Shown one piece after another: positions 44,303 through 52,676 of a stretch of DNA of 64,000 nt (its first letter is position 1; each line of letters starts with the position of its first letter). The notes under the pieces are model-generated. The model was not told where the DNA came from. It saw nothing but the letters and a program-made list of their open reading frames with translations, and did not search any database. A program made the position numbers and the translations under genes. The stretch spans positions 36,681 to 100,680 of the forward strand of contig NZ_JAHFVG010000020.1 of the NCBI RefSeq assembly GCF_023264675.1. The letters run 5' to 3'. The DNA is from Rhodococcus sp. (in: high G+C Gram-positive bacteria) (GTDB lineage Bacteria > Actinomycetota > Actinomycetes > Mycobacteriales > Mycobacteriaceae).

Positions 44303-45465
44303 CAGTTGCCCGCCAGATCGTCGCCGGTAGTGCGCTGACCGGTGTTCGGATCTGTGGACTGTTCGGTGGTATCACCGGAGCCTTCGCTGCCAGTGTTTTC
44401 ACCGGACTCGCCGCCGGTGTCGCCACCGGTGTTTTCATCGGACTCGCCGCCGGGGTTTTCCTCGGTAGGTACCTCCGTTGTCGGTGTTTCCTTCACCGGA
44501 ACTTCCACGGTGCGGTCCGGTTGTTCCGAGGTGTCGGCTGCAGGCCGTGTCCGGGGCAGTTCGGTCGTGGGGTCATCGGTGAGGGATTGCTCCGGGGTGG
44601 ACGGAACCGGGTCGACTGTCTCCGCGATCGACGCCGGTTCCAGGAGCTCGACGATGGGAACGACCGTCGGGAACGGGATCTGGTCGGCCGGGAGGGCGGC
44701 AGCGGTGGTCGGATCGGCGATGGGTGCGCTCTCGATCGTCGGAATCGCCGGCGCCGTGGAGTCGGTGAGCATGAGCGAAACGACTCCGCCGCCGAGAGCG
44801 AGAAATGCAGCGACGGCGACCGCAACGAGAACCGGAGTGCGCATCCACAATGCCTGCGCCGTCCGCGCGGGCGTCGCGATCGGGAACTTCTCGGTGACGG
44901 CATCGACCGGGTAGTAGGTGGCGATGCTCGCCGCGCCGCGGGCCGCCGCGATCCCGGAGTCCGAACCCGCCCACGTCGCTTGTGTCGATTCCGACCACGC
45001 AGTCAGCGCCTCCGCCTCCGACACGAGTGCGACGTGGTCGAGGCCGTACCGATTCATCGACGATCGGACGTCGGAGACCTGCTCGGCTGTCCATCGGGCG
45101 GGAAACGTCGCCGCCGCCGCCAGAAGGGACGGGTCGGTTCCGATGGACGTGGCCACCTCGACGAGCAGGCAGCGCATGGTCATCGCGACCAGTTCGCCCG
45201 GCTCGAGCCCGGACGTCTCGTCGCTGTCCACGTAGCCGGTGAACTCCGCGGCATCCTGGTCGTCGGTGCCACCGAGCGAGGCTGTGCCGTCGCTGTGCAC
45301 GTACAGCACGGTGCGATGCAGCGACGCGACGTGCAGCGACGGATTCGCGCGAGACGGATGGGAGACCGCGGCGATCGAGCGGTCGTCGTCGACGTACAAC
45401 CCGACGTCGGGTAGCGCGTCGGCCGGACTGTATGCCGAGCGATTCTCGGCATGCCGAATCACCAT
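44302..45465 (-). CDS. Hsp70-like membrane protein lacking motifs (paralogue F)
   Basis: A 387-residue protein with the same plan as E: a truncated actin-fold region (VGLYVDDDRSIAAVSHPSR ... AAATFPARWTAEQVSDVRSSM), a transmembrane helix at about 207-231, and a long Thr/Glu/Pro and then Gly/Asn/Glu tail (GGESDENTGGDTGGES). Phosphate-2 and adenosine motifs are missing. It follows the LuxR-type regulator gene after 94 bases and overlaps paralogue E. E and F may form a heterodimer or pair with G. Confidence 0.7.
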   Translation of the reverse strand: MVIRHAENRSAYSPADALPDVGLYVDDDRSIAAVSHPSRANPSLHVASLHRTVLYVHSDGTASLGGTDDQDAAEFTGYVDSDETSGLEPGELVAMTMRCLLVEVATSIGTDPSLLAAAATFPARWTAEQVSDVRSSMNRYGLDHVALVSEAEALTAWSESTQATWAGSDSGIAAARGAASIATYYPVDAVTEKFPIATPARTAQALWMRTPVLVAVAVAAFLALGGGVVSLMLTDSTAPAIPTIESAPIADPTTAAALPADQIPFPTVVPIVELLEPASIAETVDPVPSTPEQSLTDDPTTELPRTRPAADTSEQPDRTVEVPVKETPTTEVPTEENPGGESDENTGGDTGGESGENTGSEGSGDTTEQSTDPNTGQRTTGDDLAGN

Positions 45466-45559
45466 GTCTGTATTACTCCGTCGTCCGATCGGCGTACCAG
45501 GACGGCCACCTCACTGACATCCATGTCGTGATCTGCATCGCGGGAGTTACATAGCTCGG

Positions 45560-47692
45560 CTACAGGTCCACCGAACCCGTGCCGTAACCCATGGCCCGGA
45601 GCATCGACAACAGTTCCGACCTGGAGCCTGCGCCGAGTCGACGTCTGATGCGGGCGACGTGGTGTTCGACGGTCTTGGCCGAGATGTACAGCCGTGCGCC
45701 CGCCTCGCGATAGGTGACGCCGAGCACCAGAAGTTCGGCGACCTCCGCTTCGCGTGCGCTGAGCGATCCCTTGGTCTCGGACGACGGCGCTGCGGTCTCG
45801 GACGCCGCTGCTGCGGTCGGTTGACGCAGTGACCGGGCGAGTCCGAGCAGCGCGGTTGCGGCGCGCGTGTCTTCGACGCGCAGTGCTGCTTCGCTCGCCA
45901 ACCGTGCGCCGTCCCATGAATGACCGAACCGAGCGAGGGAGTGTCCCGCAGTTTCCACCTCGGCCACGTCGGGGCGGCCTTGGAGCACGCCGAGCCAGGC
46001 GCGTCCGGCCGCAGCGAGCGCCGCGCTGTAGTGATTCGACTCGGCTGCCTCGGCGAGCGCTCGGGCATGGGGAACCAGATCTGCCGGGCGCTCGGCGAGA
46101 ATCGCAGCCTGAACGCCGTACCAGTGCAGCGCCGACGTCCAGGCGTGCGGCTCGTCGAGGCCTGCACCGATCGCATCGGCTCGGTCGAGGAGGTGAGAGA
46201 GCCGTTCCGGCTGCCCGACGCGTACCGCTCCGAGCCAGAGTTCACCCAGCGGCAGCAACGACAGCAGATCGACGGAGTACCGAGAGATGACGTCGTGCGC
46301 GTCGTCCCACGCCTTGAGCAGCGATCCCGAGTCGCCCGAACGTCGAGCGAGCCCGACGCGTATGCCGTGGAGGAACAGCTGATCGCGACTGTGGGACGAC
46401 GGAATGCGAAGTGCTTCCACGCGAGAGTGAGCGGCAGCGAGATCGCCCGCGAGCATGGTCGCCCAGCTCTGCAGAAGAGCGATGCGTTGACGCTGGTGAT
46501 GGCGCAGCGGCAACGCAGCCAGAGCGGCCGCCGACAACGATTCGGCGCGCGAAAGGTCACCGCTGTGCAGCGCGAACAGGATCGCGATCGCGGCCGGTGA
46601 GTCCGGGGTGACCAGCCGGCTCGGGCTGGGGGACAACGACACCGATCGCATGAGAGTGTTCGCCGCCGCGGTGGTCTGCGCCGTCGAGGTTGCGTCGATG
46701 GACTGACGCAGCCCGTCGGTCAGCAGGGTGAGTGCGGCACCCGACGAGGTCGGCGGCGCTGCCGACCTCGCGTTGCCGGTGGACAAGGCGTCGGCGCCGC
46801 TGCGATCACCGGCGATCAGACACGCCGCGACGCCGAGGTGTGCGTCGGCGCCGGCACGGTCGGCGCCCAGCCAGGTGAACAGGTCTGCGCTGCGCGAGGT
46901 CATGCCGGACTCAGCGGCGATGAACGCTGAAATCCTTACGGCAGAGCGTAATTCGAGTTCGTCGGCCGACTCGAAATCTTCGAGCACGGTATCGCACAAG
47001 CGCTGAGCGGACGCAAGATCGCCGAGCAACGCTGCTGTTTCGCCGCGCGCTGCGGCCAGGGCGCGCCGGTCGGCTCCGGCGTCGACGGCGCAGTCGTACA
47101 GTACGACGGCCGATTCGGGAGCGGCAGCGCCTGCGGCGTGCTGCAGAAAGGTCGCCAGCTCGGGGTGCCTGATGCCTGCGCGTACCAACTTCACCGCGGT
47201 GACATCGTCCAGAGTGTCGGTCTTGCAACGATATTCGAGCAGCCTCGTCAGTACCGCCGTCAGGCGACGTGAGCCCATGACGTCGGTGAGCGCACGATCG
47301 GTATCGGGAAGCGCTGCGGCGGCGGGGCTCAGCAGCCCCGCGGCGATGGCGTCGTCGAGGATCGATGCGGCATCACGCGTCGGTGACTCGACGAGGTCGG
47401 CGATCACGTCCAAGTCTGCACCGACGCCGAAATGAGCGAGAGCGACGACGGTCTGCTCGGAGTCGGCCATCGAGCGAAGGGCATCGACCTGGTGCGCCCG
47501 CACGGCGTCGCCGACGATCTTGGTGACCGGTACGTCGGCGGAGACCTTCTGAGCGGCATCGAGTGCGACCTCGACCGTCGAGCGGCAGCCGCCGGTGACC
47601 GCGAGAATCGCGGCGGCAAGTGCGCCCGAGATCGGGCGCCCGAGCGAGGCGGCGTGTGAGGCGATCTCGGTCTTGGTCAGCGCAGCCTGCAC
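45560..47692 (-). CDS. iniR: LuxR-type regulator, IniR (Rv0339c)-like
   Basis: A 710-residue regulator. The C-terminal 65 residues are a LuxR/GerE helix-turn-helix (LSAREAEVAELLVLGVTYREAGARLYISAKTVEHHV). Before it lies a long all-helical region of TPR-like repeats (for example GETAALLGDLASAQRLCDTVL), as in MalT/LAL-type activators. The ATPase part typical of LAL proteins is absent or truncated. Its position next to iniBAC and downstream of the Fe-S gene matches Rv0339c, a regulator of iniBAC in mycobacteria. It starts four bases after paralogue G, so sensor-like and regulator genes are cotranscribed. The name is based on this synteny. Confidence 0.75.
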   Translation of the reverse strand: MQAALTKTEIASHAASLGRPISGALAAAILAVTGGCRSTVEVALDAAQKVSADVPVTKIVGDAVRAHQVDALRSMADSEQTVVALAHFGVGADLDVIADLVESPTRDAASILDDAIAAGLLSPAAAALPDTDRALTDVMGSRRLTAVLTRLLEYRCKTDTLDDVTAVKLVRAGIRHPELATFLQHAAGAAAPESAVVLYDCAVDAGADRRALAAARGETAALLGDLASAQRLCDTVLEDFESADELELRSAVRISAFIAAESGMTSRSADLFTWLGADRAGADAHLGVAACLIAGDRSGADALSTGNARSAAPPTSSGAALTLLTDGLRQSIDATSTAQTTAAANTLMRSVSLSPSPSRLVTPDSPAAIAILFALHSGDLSRAESLSAAALAALPLRHHQRQRIALLQSWATMLAGDLAAAHSRVEALRIPSSHSRDQLFLHGIRVGLARRSGDSGSLLKAWDDAHDVISRYSVDLLSLLPLGELWLGAVRVGQPERLSHLLDRADAIGAGLDEPHAWTSALHWYGVQAAILAERPADLVPHARALAEAAESNHYSAALAAAGRAWLGVLQGRPDVAEVETAGHSLARFGHSWDGARLASEAALRVEDTRAATALLGLARSLRQPTAAAASETAAPSSETKGSLSAREAEVAELLVLGVTYREAGARLYISAKTVEHHVARIRRRLGAGSRSELLSMLRAMGYGTGSVDL

Positions 47693-47696
47693 GGAT

Positions 47697-49448
47697 CTAC
47701 TTCTGACCGGTCAAACCGCCGACGACATCGCCCAATCCCTGCGTCGTGCCGTCGAGCACGCCCCCGAGAAGGTTTCCCGTGCTGTCGAGGACCGGTGGGA
47801 TCGGGTTCGAGATGGATGGCACCTTGACTGGTGCTGGTGAGGGGATATTGACGGGAGGCGCGGTGTAGGTCGGAACCGAGACGCTCGGGACCGATACGTT
47901 CGGAGCTGCAGGGACGACCGCGGCCGGAGCCGGGGCGCCGGCAACCGGTGCTGCGACGTTCGGATCCGCGACGACGGTGCCGTCGGGCGCGATGACGGTT
48001 CCCGCAGCGGGAATCAGGGTGCCGTCGGCGGCGACCGTCGGTGCAGGCAAGCCGTTTTCGGTTGTCTGGTTCACCACGGCTGCTGCGGCGTCCGCCGTCG
48101 TCTGCGGCGCTCCCGTGGTCGACGTCGTTCCCGCGGTGTTCTCGGATACCACCGTCTCGACGGGGGCGTCGTTGCTGGTCAGCGTGGTCCCCAGCGACAG
48201 GCCCCCGCCGGCGAGTATTGCCAGCGCGGCAACCGACGCGGCGACGATTCCGGCCTTCTTGCGTCCGGACATTCCCGTCGACGCGGCTGCTGTGGCGGCC
48301 GATGTCGGGGTCGGCCGCGGAGCAGGCCTGGTCGCAGCCACCGGCGCGGCCACGGGAGGAGCATCCGCGACGACGGACTGGGCGATTTCGTTGGCGATCA
48401 CGGCACCGCCGATCGCGGGAATGCGATCCGGATGCGGTCCGGTGACCACCGGTGCTCGCAGCTCCGACGAAATGAGTTCGGCGACAAGGGGAATGCTCGA
48501 ACTTCCGCCGGTGAGCAAGACCTGGGTCACGTCGGAGGCGTCGAGACCTGCGGTGTGCAGCAACTCGCGGATCAATTCGATCGAGGCGAGGATGGGCGCT
48601 CGGAGCAAGTCCTCGACCTCGTCGCGGACCAGTCGGGAGTCGGAATGCAGGCCGGGGAGGTCGACGGTCAGCGTCGTCGCGGTGTCGTAGGAGAGCTGTT
48701 CTTTCGCCTCACTGCAGCGGGCACGCAGTTCGACGAGTGCGCCGACAGTGTCGGGGTCGAAGGGGTCGAACTCGAACGAGGTACTGCTCGAGACGGTTTC
48801 GAGAACGTACTGGGTGATGAGGTGATCGAACTGAGCTCCGCCGAAATCCTGCGAGTGAATGCCGTTGCCGATGGGGCCGGATTCGGAACCGGTACGCATC
48901 AGAGTGATGACGAGCGAGTTGCCGCCGAGGTCGTAGATGACGGTGAGGCCGTCACCTGCGGGTCCGCGAGAACCCTCGAGCCACCGCATGGCGGCGAACG
49001 ACTCGGGAACGAGTGTCGCGTCCTGGACCCCCGCGCGGTCCAGCGCCTCGCGCAGTACGTCTCCGGTGTAGGAGGACCAGCGGTCGGGATGGGTGATCAC
49101 CACGGTCGGCTCCGAATCGGCACCGGCCGACGCCTCGGCGACGAGGGCGCGAGTGGCCGTGGCGAACAGATCCTCGGCGAGATGGGACCGTCCGTCCTCG
49201 TCGATCAGCGGTACCGGGTCACCGACACGGTCGGCGAAACCGGACAAGGCGTGGCGTCCGTGGCGCTCCGAGGTGTCGGTGAGGCTCGGTGCCGCTCCCG
49301 GGCGAAGGTCGAGCGCCGACCGCTTCACCACCGTTGGCATTGCCTCGTCGGTGGCGAAGTCACGTGGTGCATACGGGTCGAGCGAAGTATCGAGGGCAGC
49401 CACCGAGGTGACCGTTCCGATCCGTATACCGAGCCCTGCACTCATCAT
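47697..49448 (-). CDS. Hsp70-like membrane-anchored ATPase-fold protein (paralogue G)
   Basis: A 583-residue protein. The start is one of two adjacent ATG codons behind GGAGAAC (the second is at 49445). The nucleotide domain is well kept: GIRIGTVTSVAAL, DLGGNSLVITL, DFGGAQFDHLI, CSEAKEQLS, and GGSSSIPLVAEL near 315-322. A transmembrane helix at about 403-427 leads to a Pro/Val/Ala-rich tail. It is the first gene of an operon with the LuxR-type regulator and paralogues F and E, and is divergent from iniB. Cotranscription with the regulator suggests it senses envelope stress and passes it on; this is inference. Confidence 0.83.
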   Translation of the reverse strand: MMSAGLGIRIGTVTSVAALDTSLDPYAPRDFATDEAMPTVVKRSALDLRPGAAPSLTDTSERHGRHALSGFADRVGDPVPLIDEDGRSHLAEDLFATATRALVAEASAGADSEPTVVITHPDRWSSYTGDVLREALDRAGVQDATLVPESFAAMRWLEGSRGPAGDGLTVIYDLGGNSLVITLMRTGSESGPIGNGIHSQDFGGAQFDHLITQYVLETVSSSTSFEFDPFDPDTVGALVELRARCSEAKEQLSYDTATTLTVDLPGLHSDSRLVRDEVEDLLRAPILASIELIRELLHTAGLDASDVTQVLLTGGSSSIPLVAELISSELRAPVVTGPHPDRIPAIGGAVIANEIAQSVVADAPPVAAPVAATRPAPRPTPTSAATAAASTGMSGRKKAGIVAASVAALAILAGGGLSLGTTLTSNDAPVETVVSENTAGTTSTTGAPQTTADAAAAVVNQTTENGLPAPTVAADGTLIPAAGTVIAPDGTVVADPNVAAPVAGAPAPAAVVPAAPNVSVPSVSVPTYTAPPVNIPSPAPVKVPSISNPIPPVLDSTGNLLGGVLDGTTQGLGDVVGGLTGQK

Positions 49449-49558
49449 GTTCTCCGGCTTCTTGTGTACGCCAGCGCCGCCCGACGCTGTTGTTGATGTC
49501 GAAAGCATGGCATTTTTCGTTACGTCTCACAGCAGGTGGGCGCGGGTTTGCGGGTAAA

Positions 49559-49634
49559 CCCCCTAATGGCTGCGGATCCCCTAATGCCGCACCCCTGGCT
49601 CACCCGTTTCGACTAGGGGGGTCGACCCCGTTGG
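49559..49634. promoter_or_regulatory. iniB/paralogue G divergent control region
   Basis: The 253 bases between the divergent starts carry two direct repeats CCCCTAATG (49560-49568 and 49578-49586, 18 bases apart). They also carry a perfect 12-base palindrome GGGGTCGACCCC (49618-49629) inside TAGGGGGGTCGACCCCGTTGG. TAGGGG is the complement of CCCCTA, so three boxes of one motif are present. The palindrome ends 72 bases before the iniB ATG. This is the likely binding region of the LuxR-type regulator. Confidence 0.55.
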
Positions 49635-49701
49635 GAGAAGCATTCCGACGCCATAGCTTTGTGATCAACCACGAACGACCCTTACCGAAGGAGCCACCAG
49701 C

Positions 49702-52563
49702 ATGGCCACCAACGCAGTCCTCGACTTCATCCTCAGCCTCCTCCGCAACGACGACGCAGCAGCTGCGTACTGCGCCAACCCGGAAGCTGCACTCTCGGCC
49801 GCCGGCCTCGGCGACGTATGCCATGCAGACATCGTCGCGGTCGCACCGCTCGTCGCCGAGTCCGGTTTGTTCGCCGGAGCCGGCTCACAGCTCTCCGCGA
49901 TCATCGGTGCCGGCGCAGGCGCGGCGGGAAGCCTCGAAGGCGGGCTCGGTGGCGGAGCCGCAATCGGCGGCGGACTGTCCACCGGACTCGGTCTCACCGC
50001 AGGCGCAGTCGTCGGCGGCGGACTTGCAGGCGGAGCGGCCGCCGGTGGCGGCCTCGGCGGCGGATTCGGCGCCGACCTCGACCTCGCAGGCGACATCGCG
50101 GCCTCGATCGGTGCAGCACTGAGTGCTGCTCTTGCCGTGGGCGGCGAGATCGGCGTCGACCTCGGAGCAGCCTTCGGCGCAGCGCTCGAAGCACTCATCG
50201 GTGCGGGCGGATCGATCGACCTCGGCGGTGCTGCCGATCTGGGCGCTGCCCTCAGCGGATTGATCGGCGGAGGCATCGGCCTCGGTGCAGGCGTGGCGGG
50301 CGGACTGAACGGTGCGCTCGACGCTGCACTGGGCGCAGTCGGCGGAATCGACCTGAACGCGCTCGCCGGCATCGACGGTGCGCTCACCGGAGCACTCGGA
50401 ACCGTCTTCGGCGTCGGCGGCACCATCGGCGCCGACCTGGGCGCAGCGCTCGGCGACGTCTTCGGCGCTGCTATCGACCTGGGCGCCATCGATCTCGGCG
50501 GCCAGCTCGCCGGAGCGCTCGACGCGGGCCTCGGACTCACCGGCGGACTCGGCACGGCACTGACGGCCGGTCTCGGCCTTGCCGGCGGCCTCGGCGGCGG
50601 GATCGCAGCAGGCGTCGGCACCGCGCTCGATGCAGCGCTGAGCGCAGGCGGCGGACTCGCAGCAGGTCTCGGCGGCGGCCTCGAAGGCGTCTTCGCCCTC
50701 CAGAGCGGCATCGCAGCAGCACTCGGAACCTCACTCGGCGCCGTACTGGACGCGGGCGCACTCGCCGACCTCGACCTCGGCGGCCTCGCCGGAGTCGACC
50801 TCGGCGGCATCGTCAGCGGCGCACTCGGCACCGCGCTGGATCTCGACGGCGGAATCGTCGGGGATCTCGCGGCTTCCCTCGGAACGGCGATCGACGGCGC
50901 AGTCGGCGGAGCACTCGACCTCGGTGGGGTTCTGGGCGCCGGTGGGGTTCTGGGCGCCGGAGCCAACCTCGAAGGCATCCTCGGTGCAGCATTCGGTCTC
51001 GGCGGAGAAGCAGGCGCCGGACTCGGTGCCGCACTGGACGCAGTCGTCGGAGCAGGCGGAGCACTCGACCTTGGTGCCGCCCTCGGCGGCGGAGCAGCCC
51101 TCGGCGGTGCGCTGGACGGCGCACTGAACGCAGCCCTCGGAGCGGCAGGCGACCTGGCCGCTGGCGTCGACATCGGTGCCGTCACCGGAATCGGCGCAGG
51201 CCTCGAAGGAATCTTCGGAGCCGAAGGCGGCCTCGCGTCGACGGTCGGTACCGCTCTCGGCGCTGTGCTCGACGCAGGCGCGCTGGCCGATCTGGATCTC
51301 GGCGGCATCGCAACCGGTGACCTCGGAGCCGTCGTCGGCGGGGCCATCGGCACCGCACTCGACCTCGACACAAGCGCCGTCGGCAGCCTGACCGCAGCCC
51401 TCGGATCCGCAATCGACGCCTCGGTAGGAGTCGACGTCGCGGCAGCAACCAACCTCGAAGGCGTCCTCGGAGCAGCCTTCGGCGTGGGTGGAGAAGCAGG
51501 CGCCGGACTCGGTGCCGCACTCGACACGGTGCTCGACACCAGCACGGCTCTCGATCTCGGCGCCGTGCTCGGCGGCGGGGCAGCTCTCGGCGGAGCGCTC
51601 AACGGCGCAGTCGATGCAGCACTCGGTGCTGCAGGCGGCGTCGCCGGAGCCGGAGACCTCGGACTCGGTGCTATCGGCGGACTCGGTGCCATCGGCGGAC
51701 TCGCAGGCGGCGCCGACGCCGGACTCGGTGCCATCGGCGGGCTCACCACAGGTGCTGCGGCAGGTCTCGGCGGCGGCCTCGCCGCCGTCGGCGACGCAGG
51801 TGCAGGACTCGGCGGGGGACTGGCCGGGCTCGGCAGCCTCGGCGGAGGGTTGGCAGGCGGCCTCGGCGGCGGACTGACCACCGGACTCGGCGGCGTCGCA
51901 CAGACCGGTGCCGACCTAGGCGCAGGCCTCGGCGGAGCGGTCGACGGGACGGTGGCCGGTGCTGCTGGTCTCGGAGGATCACTCGCGGGAGCAGTCGACG
52001 GCACCGTCGGCGCCGGCGCGGATGCAGCAGCGCAGGCAGGAGCAGATCTCAGCGGATCCGTGCAGGGTGCCGCAGATCTGGGCGGCTCGGCTGTGGGCGA
52101 CCTGGGCGCAGGACTGAACGCAGGCCTCGGCGCAGGCGTCGACGCCGGTGCCGATGTCGCGGGCGGTCTGGCGGGCGGAGTTGCCGCGGGCGCCGATGCT
52201 GCCGGTTCGCTGGCCGGTGGGGTTTCGGCCGGTGCCGATGCGGGTGCCGACGCCGCAGCACACGCTGCCGGCGGAATCGCCGGAGGTGCCGATGTGATCG
52301 GCGCCGCTGCCAGTGGAATCGAGGGCGGCGTCACGGGCGGCCTCGGAGGCGCAGCGGACGCTGCAGGCAGTGCCTCGGGATCGCTGTCGAGTTCGTTCGA
52401 CTCCAACTCCTGGTCCTCGGTGGACTCCAATGTCTTCGGTCAGGCGCAGAGCGACTCGTCGCTGCACTCGGACGCAGGCCTGCACGGCGATGTGGACAGC
52501 GCCGCGCACTCGGTGACCGACATCGCCACCGTCGATCACCACACGGATCTGCTGCACCCGTAA
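49702..52563 (+). CDS. iniB: IniB-like Gly/Ala-rich protein
   Basis: A 953-residue protein. The first 70 residues (AVLDFILSLLRNDDAAAAYCANPEAALSAAGL ... DIVAVAPLVAES) form the conserved IniB head. About 800 residues of low-complexity Gly/Ala/Leu/Asp repeats follow, built from units such as GALDAALGAGG and LGAALG. A Ser/Asp/His-rich end closes with DHHTDLLHP. No signal peptide is seen. The mycobacterial iniB is the first gene of the operon induced by inhibitors of cell-wall synthesis; this copy is about twice the size of the M. tuberculosis protein. GAAGGAG precedes the ATG. Extreme codon bias makes both strands open over the whole length, so the start and head define the real frame. Confidence 0.85.
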   Translation: MATNAVLDFILSLLRNDDAAAAYCANPEAALSAAGLGDVCHADIVAVAPLVAESGLFAGAGSQLSAIIGAGAGAAGSLEGGLGGGAAIGGGLSTGLGLTAGAVVGGGLAGGAAAGGGLGGGFGADLDLAGDIAASIGAALSAALAVGGEIGVDLGAAFGAALEALIGAGGSIDLGGAADLGAALSGLIGGGIGLGAGVAGGLNGALDAALGAVGGIDLNALAGIDGALTGALGTVFGVGGTIGADLGAALGDVFGAAIDLGAIDLGGQLAGALDAGLGLTGGLGTALTAGLGLAGGLGGGIAAGVGTALDAALSAGGGLAAGLGGGLEGVFALQSGIAAALGTSLGAVLDAGALADLDLGGLAGVDLGGIVSGALGTALDLDGGIVGDLAASLGTAIDGAVGGALDLGGVLGAGGVLGAGANLEGILGAAFGLGGEAGAGLGAALDAVVGAGGALDLGAALGGGAALGGALDGALNAALGAAGDLAAGVDIGAVTGIGAGLEGIFGAEGGLASTVGTALGAVLDAGALADLDLGGIATGDLGAVVGGAIGTALDLDTSAVGSLTAALGSAIDASVGVDVAAATNLEGVLGAAFGVGGEAGAGLGAALDTVLDTSTALDLGAVLGGGAALGGALNGAVDAALGAAGGVAGAGDLGLGAIGGLGAIGGLAGGADAGLGAIGGLTTGAAAGLGGGLAAVGDAGAGLGGGLAGLGSLGGGLAGGLGGGLTTGLGGVAQTGADLGAGLGGAVDGTVAGAAGLGGSLAGAVDGTVGAGADAAAQAGADLSGSVQGAADLGGSAVGDLGAGLNAGLGAGVDAGADVAGGLAGGVAAGADAAGSLAGGVSAGADAGADAAAHAAGGIAGGADVIGAAASGIEGGVTGGLGGAADAAGSASGSLSSSFDSNSWSSVDSNVFGQAQSDSSLHSDAGLHGDVDSAAHSVTDIATVDHHTDLLHP

Positions 52564-52584
52564 CGTTTTCCCGCAGGACGAGAA

Positions 52585-52623
52585 GAAGAGGCTCAGGGCA
52601 GTTCGTACGCCCTGAGCCTCTTC
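52585..52623 (+). terminator. Hairpin between iniB and iniA
   Basis: GAAGAGGCTCAGGGC (52585-52599) and its exact complement (52609-52623) form a 15-base stem with a 9-base loop, 20 bases after the iniB stop. The next T-rich stretch is short. It may reduce readthrough into iniA and so set a high iniB to iniA ratio. Confidence 0.7.
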
Positions 52624-52676
52624 TCTCGTTAGAGTTGACGGTCTGTGCGCCGAGTACGTGAATCCGAAAGAAGGCT

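Noticed and set aside
49665..52430. 921-codon open frame on the minus strand opposite iniB
   Set aside because: Low-complexity Pro/Ala/Ser product created by the repetitive Gly/Ala codons of iniB; no start signal or folded-protein composition.
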